Assembly: GCA_944386995.1 (NCBI GenBank)
Contig: CALXDF010000038.1
Span: forward strand, 1-41,062
Origin: an uncultured Oscillospiraceae bacterium
Lineage (GTDB): Bacteria; Bacillota; Clostridia; Oscillospirales; Oscillospiraceae
Length of the DNA: 41,062 nt
Direction of reading: 5' to 3'
The notes beneath the pieces are model-generated. The model worked only from the letters and a program-made list of their open reading frames with translations, searched no databases and had not been told where the DNA came from. A program made the translations under genes and the position numbers. Shown piece by piece: positions 25,192 through 35,400 of the stretch (positions are counted from its first letter, which is position 1; each line of letters opens with the position of its first letter).

Positions 25192-26415
25192 TCAGATCCC
25201 GGATACATACAGCTCCACCAACTGCCACGTCCCGCTGTCGTAGGCCAAGGTCAGCCGCGCCGAGCCGGAGAATGTATAAGGCTGGTCCGTCAGTTCCAGC
25301 CCCCGGCCCGTGCAGGAGTATGACAAATTCGCCCGCACCAGGCCCGTATCGCCGTCAAATTCCGCGCTGTCCAGTTCCGCCGTCGTCAGGCGGAAGGTTC
25401 CCCGCCGCTGGGCGCGGGAGGCACAGTCACTGCGAAACTCCCGGAAATCCTCCTGAGCAGTGGCATCCTGCCGGTCGGACAGAGGCACACCGCTCTCCGA
25501 TAGATCTTCTCCGGCCACTGCCGTATCAAAGAGCTCGCTAAGATAGTCCGCAGCATCCCCGGATGCCGGGTCTTCCAGTGCCGTCAACTCCACCCAGCAG
25601 CCGGAGAGCAGATTCACATAGCTCCCGCTCACCAGGTCCACGGTCATCTCCTGGCACTGATAAACCGGATGTTCCATCCCCAGCGTATAAGTCCCGGCAA
25701 ACAGATCCGGCAGTTGGCAGATCTGTCCGGCTCCCTGGGCCGCCTCAGTCTCCAGAGGCTCCCCATTCAGCAGCAGCACGGCCCCCTCGGGGATCTCCAC
25801 TGTGCAGCCCTCTGCGATCAGCCCCTCCAGGGAGACCCGGTAATCGTCGAAAAACAGTGCTTTCTTACCGGTTCGGATCATCGTCACATCCATCTGAGAG
25901 GAGCTGGTACTGCCTGGTGTGGAGTATGTAAACCGATAGCGGCGGTACAGGCTGTCTTCCTCCGCCATGTCATCCAGGGGCTCCACCTGGTAGTCCAGAT
26001 AGCCTGATGGTGCCCAGTTCTCCGCCGCAGCCAGGAAATGTGCCTCGTCCAGCAGCTCTCCCTCCGGCAGATAGACGCTGTAATAGACATCGCTCCAATC
26101 CCCAGCCATATAGCTTTCAAAGTAATGCCGCGCCGTTCGCACCGGGTCAAACAGCGAGCGAACCAGAGCGCTGCCGCCGATGATCAGCACCACCGCTGCC
26201 GCTACTGCAATCACCGCCGCCTTGTGCCGCACCAAAAAGCCAGCCGCCGCGGCGCCGCCCTTTCGGGCATCGGTCCGCAGGAAGAGGGACACCCGGTTGG
26301 CCAAAAACTGTCCCACCGACACCTCCTCCGGCTGGTCATCCACAATCTCCGCCCCGCAGAACGCGCAAAACCGGGCATCATCGTCGTTCTTTTTTCCGCA
26401 CCCCGGACAATACAT
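25192..26415 (-). CDS. TcaA/YvbJ-like zinc-ribbon membrane protein
   Basis: 407 residues. The zinc ribbon CPGCG...CAFCG (residues 3-20) is followed by a cytosolic linker, one membrane helix (about 65-88) and an extracytoplasmic part of about 315 residues. There, an NTF2-like segment (ARHYFESYMAGDWSDVYYSVY) and a beta domain (VEIPEGAVLLLNGEPL) resemble TcaA, a wall-stress protein of Staphylococcus, and the related YvbJ. It is the first gene of the eight-gene operon, behind an extended -10 promoter. The layout suggests a sensor that carries wall or envelope signals to the cytosolic zinc-ribbon part. The exact family membership needs a profile search. Confidence 0.75.
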   Translation of the reverse strand: MYCPGCGKKNDDDARFCAFCGAEIVDDQPEEVSVGQFLANRVSLFLRTDARKGGAAAAGFLVRHKAAVIAVAAAVVLIIGGSALVRSLFDPVRTARHYFESYMAGDWSDVYYSVYLPEGELLDEAHFLAAAENWAPSGYLDYQVEPLDDMAEEDSLYRRYRFTYSTPGSTSSSQMDVTMIRTGKKALFFDDYRVSLEGLIAEGCTVEIPEGAVLLLNGEPLETEAAQGAGQICQLPDLFAGTYTLGMEHPVYQCQEMTVDLVSGSYVNLLSGCWVELTALEDPASGDAADYLSELFDTAVAGEDLSESGVPLSDRQDATAQEDFREFRSDCASRAQRRGTFRLTTAELDSAEFDGDTGLVRANLSYSCTGRGLELTDQPYTFSGSARLTLAYDSGTWQLVELYVSGI

Positions 26416-26466
26416 GCCTATTTCTCCTCTCCCGGCAGCTCTTATCCGCCGCCAAAATACAACTTG

Positions 26467-26475
26467 ATTATAGCA
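26467..26475 (-). promoter_or_regulatory. Extended -10 promoter of the zinc-ribbon operon
   Basis: On the minus strand TGCTATAAT (26475-26467), a perfect -10 with the TGn extension. The -35 (ATGCGC, 26495-26490) is poor, as usual for this class. Leader of about 45 nt before the ATG at 26415. Confidence 0.6.
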
Positions 26476-26526
26476 GGCCCCCCTGCCCGGCGCATTATCC
26501 TGTGTTAATGCTTCCCCGGCGTCCTG

Positions 26527-26572
26527 TCAAAAAGCACACGAGCCGGACACCCGGTCAGGGCGTCCGGCTCGT
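26527..26572 (-). terminator. Terminator of the Crp/Fnr-family gene
   Basis: ACGAGCCGGAC (26538-26548) and GTCCGGCTCGT (26562-26572) make an 11-bp stem. In the minus direction it is followed by GTGCTTTTTGAC. Confidence 0.8.
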
Positions 26573-26575
26573 ATA

Positions 26576-27160
26576 TCATTCCTCTGGCTGCTGTTCCCGC
26601 AGAGCCCGGCGCAGGCGGCTCAAAGTCACCGGTGTCATCCCCAGGAAAGAGGCAACGCATTTGCTGCTGATGCGGTGGATCAGCCCCGGATATGTGCGCA
26701 GAAACCACTGATAGCGCTGCATAGCCGTACTCCGGCAGAGAGTCGTCTTGATCTCCCAGTGCATGGTGAAAGAATCCACCAGCATTTGGTTGTACAGCCG
26801 CAGCAGCTCCGGATACTGGTCCAGCAGCCGGACAACCTCCTGGGTAGGAATCGTCATCAACTCGCAGTCCGTCAGCGCATCCAAATAAATCGGAGAGGGG
26901 CGGCAGAAATCTGCCCCTGCTGCCACCGGGATCCCCGGCCGGACGGCAAAGCAGTCCGTAATCTCCTGTCCGTTCACATCAAAATAAAACCCCCGGATAA
27001 TGCCGCTGACCAGGAGGGGCAACTGTGTCTGGGGTTCGCCCTCCCGCAGAAGCAGTTCCCCCTGGTGTACCTGTGCGGGTACACTGGCACTGGCCAGCGC
27101 CCGGAGCAGGGAGGCAGATTTCACCGGGAAATAAGTTCTGTAAAATTCCAGAGGGACCAT
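26576..27160 (-). CDS. Crp/Fnr-family transcriptional regulator
   Basis: 194 residues, somewhat short for the family. An N-terminal cyclic-nucleotide-type beta-roll (VHQGELLLREGEPQTQLPLLVSGIIRGFY, about 32-60) and a C-terminal winged helix with ISSKCVASFLGMTPVTLSRLRRAL (about 163-186) are visible. The Fe-S cysteine cluster of Fnr is absent, and the cAMP-binding Arg/Ser pair is not evident, so the effector is unknown. AAGGGGA lies before the ATG. It stands alone between the zinc-ribbon operon and the recombinase genes, which are divergent; it could control either. It ends at its own terminator. Confidence 0.88.
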   Translation of the reverse strand: MVPLEFYRTYFPVKSASLLRALASASVPAQVHQGELLLREGEPQTQLPLLVSGIIRGFYFDVNGQEITDCFAVRPGIPVAAGADFCRPSPIYLDALTDCELMTIPTQEVVRLLDQYPELLRLYNQMLVDSFTMHWEIKTTLCRSTAMQRYQWFLRTYPGLIHRISSKCVASFLGMTPVTLSRLRRALREQQPEE

Positions 27161-27322
27161 AGAGCATCCCCTTCCGTCTAAAAATTCTCAATCAGCTATT
27201 TGTCAACAATTGAATAATATTATATCTCTTTTTATCATCCCGCGCATTATCATAGGTTAATTTCCATACGAAGAATGGGGACAACAAAAGAATTCACAAT
27301 GCATTAATTTCGCTGCCGCTTC

Positions 27323-27351
27323 TTCAAATTTCTGGAATTTGTCTGTATAAA
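27323..27351 (+). promoter_or_regulatory. Promoter of the tyrosine recombinase gene
   Basis: TTCAAA (27323-27328), 17-bp spacer, TATAAA (27346-27351). The predicted start near 27358 lies inside the left arm of the 21-bp inverted repeat. Confidence 0.55.
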
Positions 27352-27353
27352 TG

Positions 27354-27398
27354 ACCTCCCATACGGTAGAATAAAAATTATTCTACCGTATGGGAGGT
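27354..27398 (+). repeat. 21-bp perfect inverted repeat over the recombinase ribosome site
   Basis: Arms 27354-27374 and 27378-27398 are exact reverse complements separated by AAA. The right arm contains GGGAGG, the ribosome binding site of the recombinase starting at 27404, and is followed by TTTTT. In the transcript it would form a hairpin that hides the site and could also terminate. It might also be a recombinase binding site. Confidence 0.9.
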
Positions 27399-27403
27399 TT
27401 TTC

Positions 27404-28246
27404 ATGTTCTATCGACACATTACACCCCAGCGCATGGCCGCCTTCCGCGACTTCCTGACCGCGGAAGAACGATGTCCCGCCACAATTGAAAAATATCTTC
27501 GGGATGTCCGCTCCCTCTCCAACTTTCTCAATGGTCATACGGTCACCAAAGAGCGGGCATCCGCCTGGAAAGAGAGCCTCGCCCGGGATTATGCACCCGC
27601 CAGCGTCAATGCCATGGTGGCCGCTGTCAACAAATTTCTCACCTTTCAGGGCTGGAACGACTGCCGCTTAAAGCCGCTGCGCCTCCAGCGCCGTCTATTT
27701 CGCGAGGACCGGCGGGAACTGACTAAGGCGGAGTATGACTGTCTGCTTCAGACCGCCCAAGCCCTTGGGAGGGAGCGGCTGGCCCTGCTGATGGAGGCCA
27801 TCTGCTCCACCGGCATCCGGGTCAGCGAGGTCCGGTATCTCACCGTGGAGGCCGCTGCCGCCGGCCGAACCGAGATTTCGCTTAAAGGAAAGGTCCGCAC
27901 GATCCTCCTGCCGCAAAAACTCTGCCGAAAACTGCTGAAATTTGCCAGAAAACGTCAAATTTCTGTCGGCGAAATTTTCCGCACCAGAGCCGGGACCAGT
28001 TTGTCCAGGAAACAGATCTGGGCGGAAATGAAAGCTCTGTGCCGCCGCGCCGGCGTTTCTCCCTCCAAGGTTTTTCCCCATAATCTGCGGCATTTATTTG
28101 CCCGCACCTTCTACCGCGTCACTCGGGATGTGGCCAAGCTGGCTGATATCCTGGGCCACTCTTCCATTGAAACCACACGAATTTATCTCATCTCAACCGG
28201 CAGCGAACACGCCCAAACACTGGAACTGCTGCGATTGATTTCATAG
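27404..28246 (+). CDS. Tyrosine recombinase (site-specific integrase), complete active site
   Basis: 280 residues. An N-terminal SAM-like DNA-binding domain (about 8-90: FRDFLTAEERCPATIEKYLRDV) and a C-terminal catalytic domain carry every expected residue: R139 (STGIRVSEVRYL), K161/K163 (SLKGKVR), H226-x-x-R229 (FPHNLRHLFA), H252 (LGHSS) and nucleophile Y261 (TTRIYL). It cuts and rejoins DNA at short paired sites. The size and lack of an arm-binding domain fit XerC/D-like or invertase-type recombinases rather than phage integrases. Translation is probably restrained by the inverted repeat over its ribosome site. A degenerate relative lies 289 bp downstream, then a giant surface-protein gene. 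Confidence 0.92.
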   Translation: MFYRHITPQRMAAFRDFLTAEERCPATIEKYLRDVRSLSNFLNGHTVTKERASAWKESLARDYAPASVNAMVAAVNKFLTFQGWNDCRLKPLRLQRRLFREDRRELTKAEYDCLLQTAQALGRERLALLMEAICSTGIRVSEVRYLTVEAAAAGRTEISLKGKVRTILLPQKLCRKLLKFARKRQISVGEIFRTRAGTSLSRKQIWAEMKALCRRAGVSPSKVFPHNLRHLFARTFYRVTRDVAKLADILGHSSIETTRIYLISTGSEHAQTLELLRLIS

Positions 28247-28433
28247 ACAAAATTAATCTTATGTATATATACAAAGGAGGGGGCAACGCTGCCGCTTTGC
28301 CATTTCAGGAGAGAATAAAAATTCCGCCCTGCTAAGGCGGAAAAGCGCATAAAAGATCCAGGTCGACCATAAAGTAACAAATTGGGCGGCCCTTTTCTTG
28401 TGCTCAAATACAGTTTTGACAGAGAAAAAGCTC

Positions 28434-28462
28434 TTGCGGTGAAAAAATATCCATGCTAAAAT
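28434..28462 (+). promoter_or_regulatory. Promoter of the degenerate recombinase and perhaps the giant SLH gene
   Basis: TTGCGG (28434-28439), 17-bp spacer ending in TGC, TAAAAT (28457-28462): a near-consensus extended -10. Leader of about 67 nt, ending AAAGGGGGTG before the ATG at 28536. Confidence 0.55.
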
Positions 28463-28535
28463 AAGAGCGTTTAGATATGTAAGCGCCAAAAAATTTGTCA
28501 GAAGATTAATTCTGTCTATAGAAAGGGGGTGCGCC

Positions 28536-29348
28536 ATGGACCACGCCGGCGCAGGTCTGCGCCTAACCCGGGCAGATCTGGAACACTACCTGTCTGCCCT
28601 GTCGGAAAAGGGGCGCACCGCCAGCACGCTCCAGACGTATCGCCGCAGTCTGGAACTGTTCTACCGTCACCTGCCCCCGGGCCGGTCCGTCAGCCCGGGC
28701 ATGCTGCCGGCCTGGCAGGCCCAGCTTCTCTCTGCGGGCTACCGCCCCAACACCATTAATACCTGTCTGTCTGTGGCGGCAAATTTCCTGGAGTTTCTGG
28801 GCTGCCGGGATCTTGCGGTCCCCGACCAGCTTCCCCTGCCGGCCCTGGATCAGCCGTCCCTTACCCGTCAGGAGTACCTGCGGCTGCTCCAGACAGCCCG
28901 TGCGCTGGGAAAAGAGCGGGCTTATCTGCTGATCAAGCTGTTTGCGCTGACCGGACTGCCGGTCCAGGCGGTGGAGGATGTAACGGCAGAGACCGCCGCC
29001 GCAGGGCGCATCCCTGTAACGACCGGCAGCGGGAAACGGATGGTCCGGATCCCGCCCTGTCTGGGAGAGGAGCTGCGGCACTACGCAGCCCGCCAGGGGA
29101 TCCGCTCCGGCCCCCTGTTCATCACCCGGGAGGGGAAACCCCTGGGCCGCACCAACATATCCGACGCGATCCGGCACCTGTGCGGCGACGCCCGGGTCCC
29201 GGAAGCAAAAGGCAATCCACGCTGCCTGCGCAAGCTCTACCTGGAAACCCAGGCCGCGATCGAGGACCGCCTGGCCCTTTTGGCGGAGCAGGCGTATGAC
29301 CATATGCTGGAGCAGGAGCAGCTGGCCATTGGCTGGGAGGGGGCGTGA
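28536..29348 (+). CDS. Tyrosine recombinase homologue lacking catalytic residues
   Basis: 270 residues, clearly related to the upstream recombinase (LTxxEYxxLLQTAxALGxER, residues 109-128, is shared). The catalytic set is lost: the first Arg is P142 (ALTGLPVQAVED), the His of HxxR is R229 (NPRCLRKLY, R232 kept), and the C-terminal GH and Tyr boxes are replaced (AEQAYDHMLEQEQ). The frame is intact and well codon-biased, so it is a maintained protein rather than a decaying one. A DNA-binding partner or regulator of the active recombinase, or of the surface gene 65 bp downstream, is the likely role. Confidence 0.85.
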   Translation: MDHAGAGLRLTRADLEHYLSALSEKGRTASTLQTYRRSLELFYRHLPPGRSVSPGMLPAWQAQLLSAGYRPNTINTCLSVAANFLEFLGCRDLAVPDQLPLPALDQPSLTRQEYLRLLQTARALGKERAYLLIKLFALTGLPVQAVEDVTAETAAAGRIPVTTGSGKRMVRIPPCLGEELRHYAARQGIRSGPLFITREGKPLGRTNISDAIRHLCGDARVPEAKGNPRCLRKLYLETQAAIEDRLALLAEQAYDHMLEQEQLAIGWEGA

Positions 29349-29374
29349 GCGGCCGGAGGAAGATGGATCCCTAT

Positions 29375-29390
29375 CTGCCCGAGGGGGCAG
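29375..29390 (+). terminator. Small hairpin between the degenerate recombinase and giant SLH genes
   Basis: CTGCCC-GAGG-GGGCAG (6 bp), with TTTTTTT starting 10 nt later, just before the AGGAGG of the SLH gene. It is too far from the T-run for a classic terminator; it may partly attenuate readthrough. Confidence 0.3.
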
Positions 29391-29419
29391 AATGATAAGT
29401 TTTTTTAGGAGGAATGAGC

Positions 29420-32400
29420 ATGAAAAAACGACTCATAGCAACTTTTTTGGCCCTGTGCCTTTGCATCGGGCTGCTGCCCACCACGGCATTGGCAGCGCCG
29501 AACGATGAGCCGGGATCGGCTGAAGCTTACATAACGTTATCAGGAGAGACAACAGACGTTTCTCTTAGTCAAGCTGACATTACTGTGAAAGTAATGAATA
29601 GCGACACTGGCGCATTGCTGGGGCAATCGACCTATGTGATGCGTAACTATGATAACGATATGACCATTTCCTTGGCTGATTCAGTAAAGGAACAATATGA
29701 TATCGAGGATGTTGATGGAACCGGTAGCTTTCATACTGAACTATCCAGCGATTCTTTCAGTATCAGTGCTTGGGCGGGGTCTTCTGCTGTTTTCACCGTC
29801 TACCTCTGCCCGGAGTTTGAGGAGCCGACAATCATTGACCCAATCGAAACATGGAGCACGCTTGCGTACCGTGTGACTGAGTCGGCTTTGCTAAAGCTAC
29901 TGCACGATAACGGCGTTGATGTTGATGAAAACACCAGAATCACAAAACAGCAAGCGGTAACGCTGCATTTTGTTGAAGCGTACGGATTGAACGAAGAATG
30001 GTCGCTTGATAAATCCCCGGCGGGCGCAAATAATTTGCTGTATTATCATACCCGTTTATCCGACTGGGCGGACGAAGGGAACCCCAATAATATCCGCTAC
30101 ATTGAAATCGAATACGAACAAAACGGCACTGAGTATAGCAAAAAAATTTACTCCAACGATTTGCGCTATATCAATGTTGGCAATAATACCTATGAGATCG
30201 AATCCGACAAAAATCTTGATGAGCACATCGTGATTTTCTACCGGGAGGATCATATCACCGGAGGCGTCTGGTCTCCCTACGATGTCCGGTTCATTGACCA
30301 TGGGGAATCCGTTGGAACTCTGCCCGAGCCGCCCGAATATGACGACTACTCGACTTATGAGTTCGTCGCCTGGACACAGCAGCACAACGGCGGCTTGCCC
30401 GTCATTTCCAGTACACTGGTAAATGATGACATGAATGTTTTCCCGCAGTACAAGGAGCCCAACAGTGATTCGACTTTGATTCATGTCATGAATAATGACA
30501 ATTTGCTCAAAGAACGGATAGCGGAGCTGTTCGGCGTCGACGTTGATGATATCAACTGGGAGTCCATCAAAATTACAGTACATGGTGAAAACAGCGAAGA
30601 GACAAACCCGGATTATGGAATCGATCTGGGAATTCACAATGGCTGGGAAGACGATGACGGACACTATAAAGTCTACAACTACCTTACAGGTGCTGGTGAC
30701 TATGAAAATGAGTCCATTTATGTCAATGACATTACAAGCATCAGCATAAGTGCGGACCGAACGGATGGCACGCATTTTGAAAACGATGCTGTGATTGAGA
30801 AAGGGCCTTATGCCGGTGATTTTTCGGTATCCACAGGTTCTTACAGTGCCAGCTGGCTGATTGAGCTCTACATCAACAGCGAAAACGACTATCCCGACAA
30901 TCCCGATCCTGAACCCGAACCCGACCCCGCCATCACCGGCTTTGAAAAAGCGCTGGTAGCCAGCGAGGCTGAGGCTACCGAGGCTGGGATCACCGGCACC
31001 TACGACTACCCCGATCCCGAGAATGACGACAAGGTCATCATCCCCGAAGGGGAGTCCGTGACCCTGCTGTACGCCATCACCGTGGAGGGCGAGGCAGGCA
31101 CCACGTTCACCGTCACAGACGAGGGTGCGGAGCTGGTTGAAGTTAACAGCGTTGAAATTGAGCAGAGTGGCAACACCTTCACCGGCACTATCCCCACCGG
31201 CGAAACCTCCATCACCTTCTATGTCTCCAAGGAATTTACCGCGGCGAGCATTGAGGACGGCTGCCTGACCAACTCCGCCTCCATCGATTCCGATGACGGT
31301 GTCGAGGATGGTGAGGAGAACGACGAGGAGGAGACCCCCGCCGAGCCCGAGGACCTCAACGGCACCGACGTGACCGTCCAGGTGTTTGTGGATGGAAATT
31401 CGGTCACCAATCCGCTGGATTATGTGAACCTGAGCCGTGTGACCCACGATACTCACGATGGATGGTATGTCAGCGGCCCGGATCCGTTGGGTATGCTCAC
31501 CTGTGACTTTGATTACGATGCGGGTGCAGCTAACGGCGGCTACAACTGCGTGGACATCAAGGTGGACGTGACGAACGATACCTACGTCCTCCAGGGCGTC
31601 CATTCCTATCAGTCCTACGGCAGCAAGGGCACGGACAATGTAATCGACAACGAGAACGGCACCTATACCATCGACAATGTGACTGGCAAATATGACCAAG
31701 GTGACACAGATGATGGCGTAGACGTCAAGATCTACCTGCGCACCAAGTATACCGTCAAGTATTATGAAAACGGTGTGGCGTCCTCCACCGTCACGGATAA
31801 CGGCGCTTACATTGCGGATGAGGATATCGAGTCCACTACTCTGGAGACAGAAAAGCCCAGCAAAGAGAATGGGTCCGCCTGGATGGACTGGAAGAATACG
31901 GACCTCCAGACTTCCATCACCGTGGCGGCTCTGCCCACTGTCGCAGGCACCGTCACCGGATGGTGGCTGAATGACGCGGAATGCGCTGGCGCGACCACAT
32001 ATAGCAAAGATGACACCGTCTCTGTCAGTGACGCCATTGTTGGCCTGACCGACCACGAGATCAAGTTCTACGCAAAGGTGGAAGGCAAGGAAGATGTTGT
32101 CACCGAGTACCATATTATGAACCTATATGGTGAACTAGAGGCAATAACCGAAGAAATAAATCCGTCATATTTGATCACGGGGTTTCAAATCAGAGATCGT
32201 AGTGGTAATCCTACCGATGTAACTGATTCTGGCAACGGATGGGCTGACAATAAAGAATACTATATCGTAAAAAATGGCGCTGTCGGTAGCGAATATTACA
32301 TTCCGTACAATGATGCAAATTCTCTTGATTTCTGTTTTCAGGATAAATTGCACCACACCTATCACAGCCAAGATCTGCTAATTACTGAACCTGTTGGTGG

Positions 32401-35400
32401 AATCTCTGAAGTATATGTTCTTTTCGATATCAAACTTTATGACGATTATAACTATGGCTATTGGTATGATGTTAATGGCGATGGAACTAAGGAGTGGGTC
32501 GTTCATAAAGCACAAGATTTCCCAAGCGAACGAAATTATGTGAAAGCGGGCTCCCGCGTAGTTCTCGGCGAGTTAGGAGGTCGAAATACTTATTATGAAC
32601 CGACCTTCCAGAGGTCTAGCGAGCGGGATGTCATCTTCCTTGGCTGGGCCTTTGAGAATCATACGACGATCTACGAGCCCGGCGAAGAGCCTGAGGGCCT
32701 CATCAAAGACGCATTTACCGTAAGTAAAGAGGTTATTGAAAAAGCCGTTACTCCAATACCGCTAACTGTTAATCTCTATGGTGTTTATGGTTATGCGTCT
32801 CCGCTGTTCGACGTGGACAAAGCGCTGACCAAAGTCGTTCGGAACGGCGGGGAAGTCCAGGACGACCTGGCGGGCCTTACCCTCTATCCGGGTGACCAGC
32901 TGACCTGGACCATCACTGTCACCAATGGCAGCAATGCGCCGGTCACCGGATTGAAACTGACAGACACGCTGAAGGCCGCTGGCACAATAATTACCGACGG
33001 GGTTCAGGTTACTGCCCCGGATGGTGTTGACCCGAACAACTTCACGGTTGGCGCAAAGAGCAATGTTGTATTCACCGTTACTTACACCGTGAAGGAAACC
33101 GACGTGAACAAGACTTTGACCAACAGCGCTGAGGTGACGAGTCCGGATGGCGAGGGGCCGGGAGATAAGGACCAAACCGAGAACGAGGTAGCAAATCCCA
33201 AGCTGACGGTCACCAAGAAGGCGGACAAGACCACGGCCTCTGCCGGGGACGAAATCACCTACAAGGTCACCGTGACAAACAACGGGGATGCACCTTTGAC
33301 CGGCGTCACTGTCAAGGACGACATGTGGGCGCGGGAAAATAACTATCCCATCAAAATTGAAGGCGTTGTTAATTACGTTTCTGACAATGGCGAATTTACC
33401 CTAAAAACCCCCATTGAGCCCAAAACTTCCGTCACCATCACCTACACCTATACGGTCACAGAGGACGATGTGAAGAACGGCAACATCGTCAACAGCGTGA
33501 CGGTGGACGGCGGGGAAGATGGCGGCCCCGGCGGCGACGAGGAGACCGTCTGGACCGGCAAGGTCACCATCATCCCGGCGGACATCGTGATCTACACCGG
33601 CGGCGACGGGTACAGCGGCGTGGTGAATGCAGCTGGTGAGGTTGTTGGTGATACAGTGACTGGTAATGGCCTGCCTCGGCCCGGCTACCACTTGGTATTG
33701 CCTACAGCGGTGACCGAGTGGATCAATAACAAGGGAGGCTCAGAATCTAGCGAGGCCGATGCTGCCGAGCGTCTGGACGATATCCTGACATTTACCTATC
33801 ATGTTGGTGATGTTGAAAGAACTTGGAATCTCAACTATCTGGGCATTCATTCCTACAATGAGGATGACAGCGTAGCGGCGTATGTCTACTCTATGACGGA
33901 GAAGAGCAATAATCCGGTCAGTCTCCGTGTATTTGAGGACAAGGATGGCGATAAGGAGTTCAGCACCGGTGACGTAACCGTCACTACGGACGATATCGCC
34001 ATGAGCCAGACCGCTGTCAGCGCAGAGTATCTCATGACCATTGACGGCGGCCCGTTGGATCAGGAGCAGGTGAAATGTCAGTTCACCGTGGGCGGTGACT
34101 CCATCACCTGCAACGTGGAGATCGGTACCGGCAAGCTGACGGTCAAGAGCACCACCAACAGAGAGTATACCAATGAGATCGGCACAGTGGATGATAACCT
34201 GATTTCCGCCGTGGCTGGCGGCAATGTGACCTACCTCGTCAACGACAGCGAGGTCGAGGTGGAGAACACGAACAACCGCGTGCAGCTGCTGGTGGACAGA
34301 GTCTCCAACAACGTTACCTTCGACGAGGAGTTGGAAGCCGATGCCATCAGTGAGGTTCGGGCAGATGGCATCTCCCTCTCCGACGCCCTGGCCCAGTCCT
34401 TCTACCTGGATCTGGTGGATACGGACAACGGCCATGCCGTTGTGACGCTTGCCGACGGCGACAAGCTGACCATCTACTGGCCCATGCCCGACGATGCCGA
34501 TCCCAACGGCGAATTCCACATCGTCCACTACACCGAGATGAAGCGCGAGGATGTCACCGGAACAGAGGATCTGGCCAACGCCATAAACAAGGTGGAGGAG
34601 GTCGCTGTCACCCGCGACGGTGACCACCTGACCTTCCAGGTCGGCAGCTTCTCCCCCTTCGTGCTGGTGTACGAGAAGGACGATGGCGGTTCCCGTCCCA
34701 GCCGCCCCTCCGGCGGGAACAGCGGCAGCTCGAGCCTGAACACCAAGGATCACTATGCCTACATCGTGGGCTATCCCGACGGCACAGTCCAGCCCCAGGG
34801 CAGCATCACCCGTGCGGAGGTGGCCACCATCTTCTTCCGCCTCCTCACCGACGACGCCCGGGAGGACAACTGGAGCCAGCGCAATTCCTTTATTGATGTC
34901 AGTGAGGACGACTGGTTCAACAACGCCGTGTCCACTCTGACCCGCATGGGCATCCTGGACGGCTACGAGGACGGCACCTTCCAGCCCAATGCCCCCATCA
35001 CCCGGGCTGAGTTCACCAAGGTGGCAGTCAGCTTCTTTGACTACGCCGAGGAGGACTACCGCCGCGGTACCTTCTCTGATGTGGACGGCAGCGAGTGGTA
35101 TGCCGACTTCATCGCAGCGGCAGTGGAGCTGGGCCTCATCGAGGGCTACGGCGACGACACCTTCCGCCCCAACGGGGATATCACCCGCGCCGAGGCCTGC
35201 ACCCTGGTGAACCGCACGCTGGACCGCGCGCCCCATGAGGACCATCTGCTGCCCCGGCGGGAGATGAACACCTGGAGCGACAACCCCACCAGCGCCTGGT
35301 ACTATGAGGCGATCCAGGAGGCCACCAACAGCCACGACTACCGCATGGTCACCGAGGACGGCGAGCGTGTGGAGAACTGGACGGAAAAGCTGGAGGACCG

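Noticed and set aside
27354..27398. Invertible promoter end
   Set aside because: The arms are only 3 bp apart, leaving nothing to invert, and I saw no second copy in the window.
28495..28522. TTGTCA-16-TATAGA as promoter of the degenerate recombinase
   Set aside because: The start would fall about 7 nt before the ATG, after the ribosome site; the extended -10 at 28434-28462 fits better.
28259..28537. 92-aa minus-strand frame between the two recombinases
   Set aside because: It overlaps a plus-strand promoter and leader, has no ribosome site and no recognisable features.
29363..29395. Ten-codon frame MDPYLPEGAE before the giant SLH gene
   Set aside because: It has a close GGAGG but overlaps a hairpin, is very short and has no support beyond chance.
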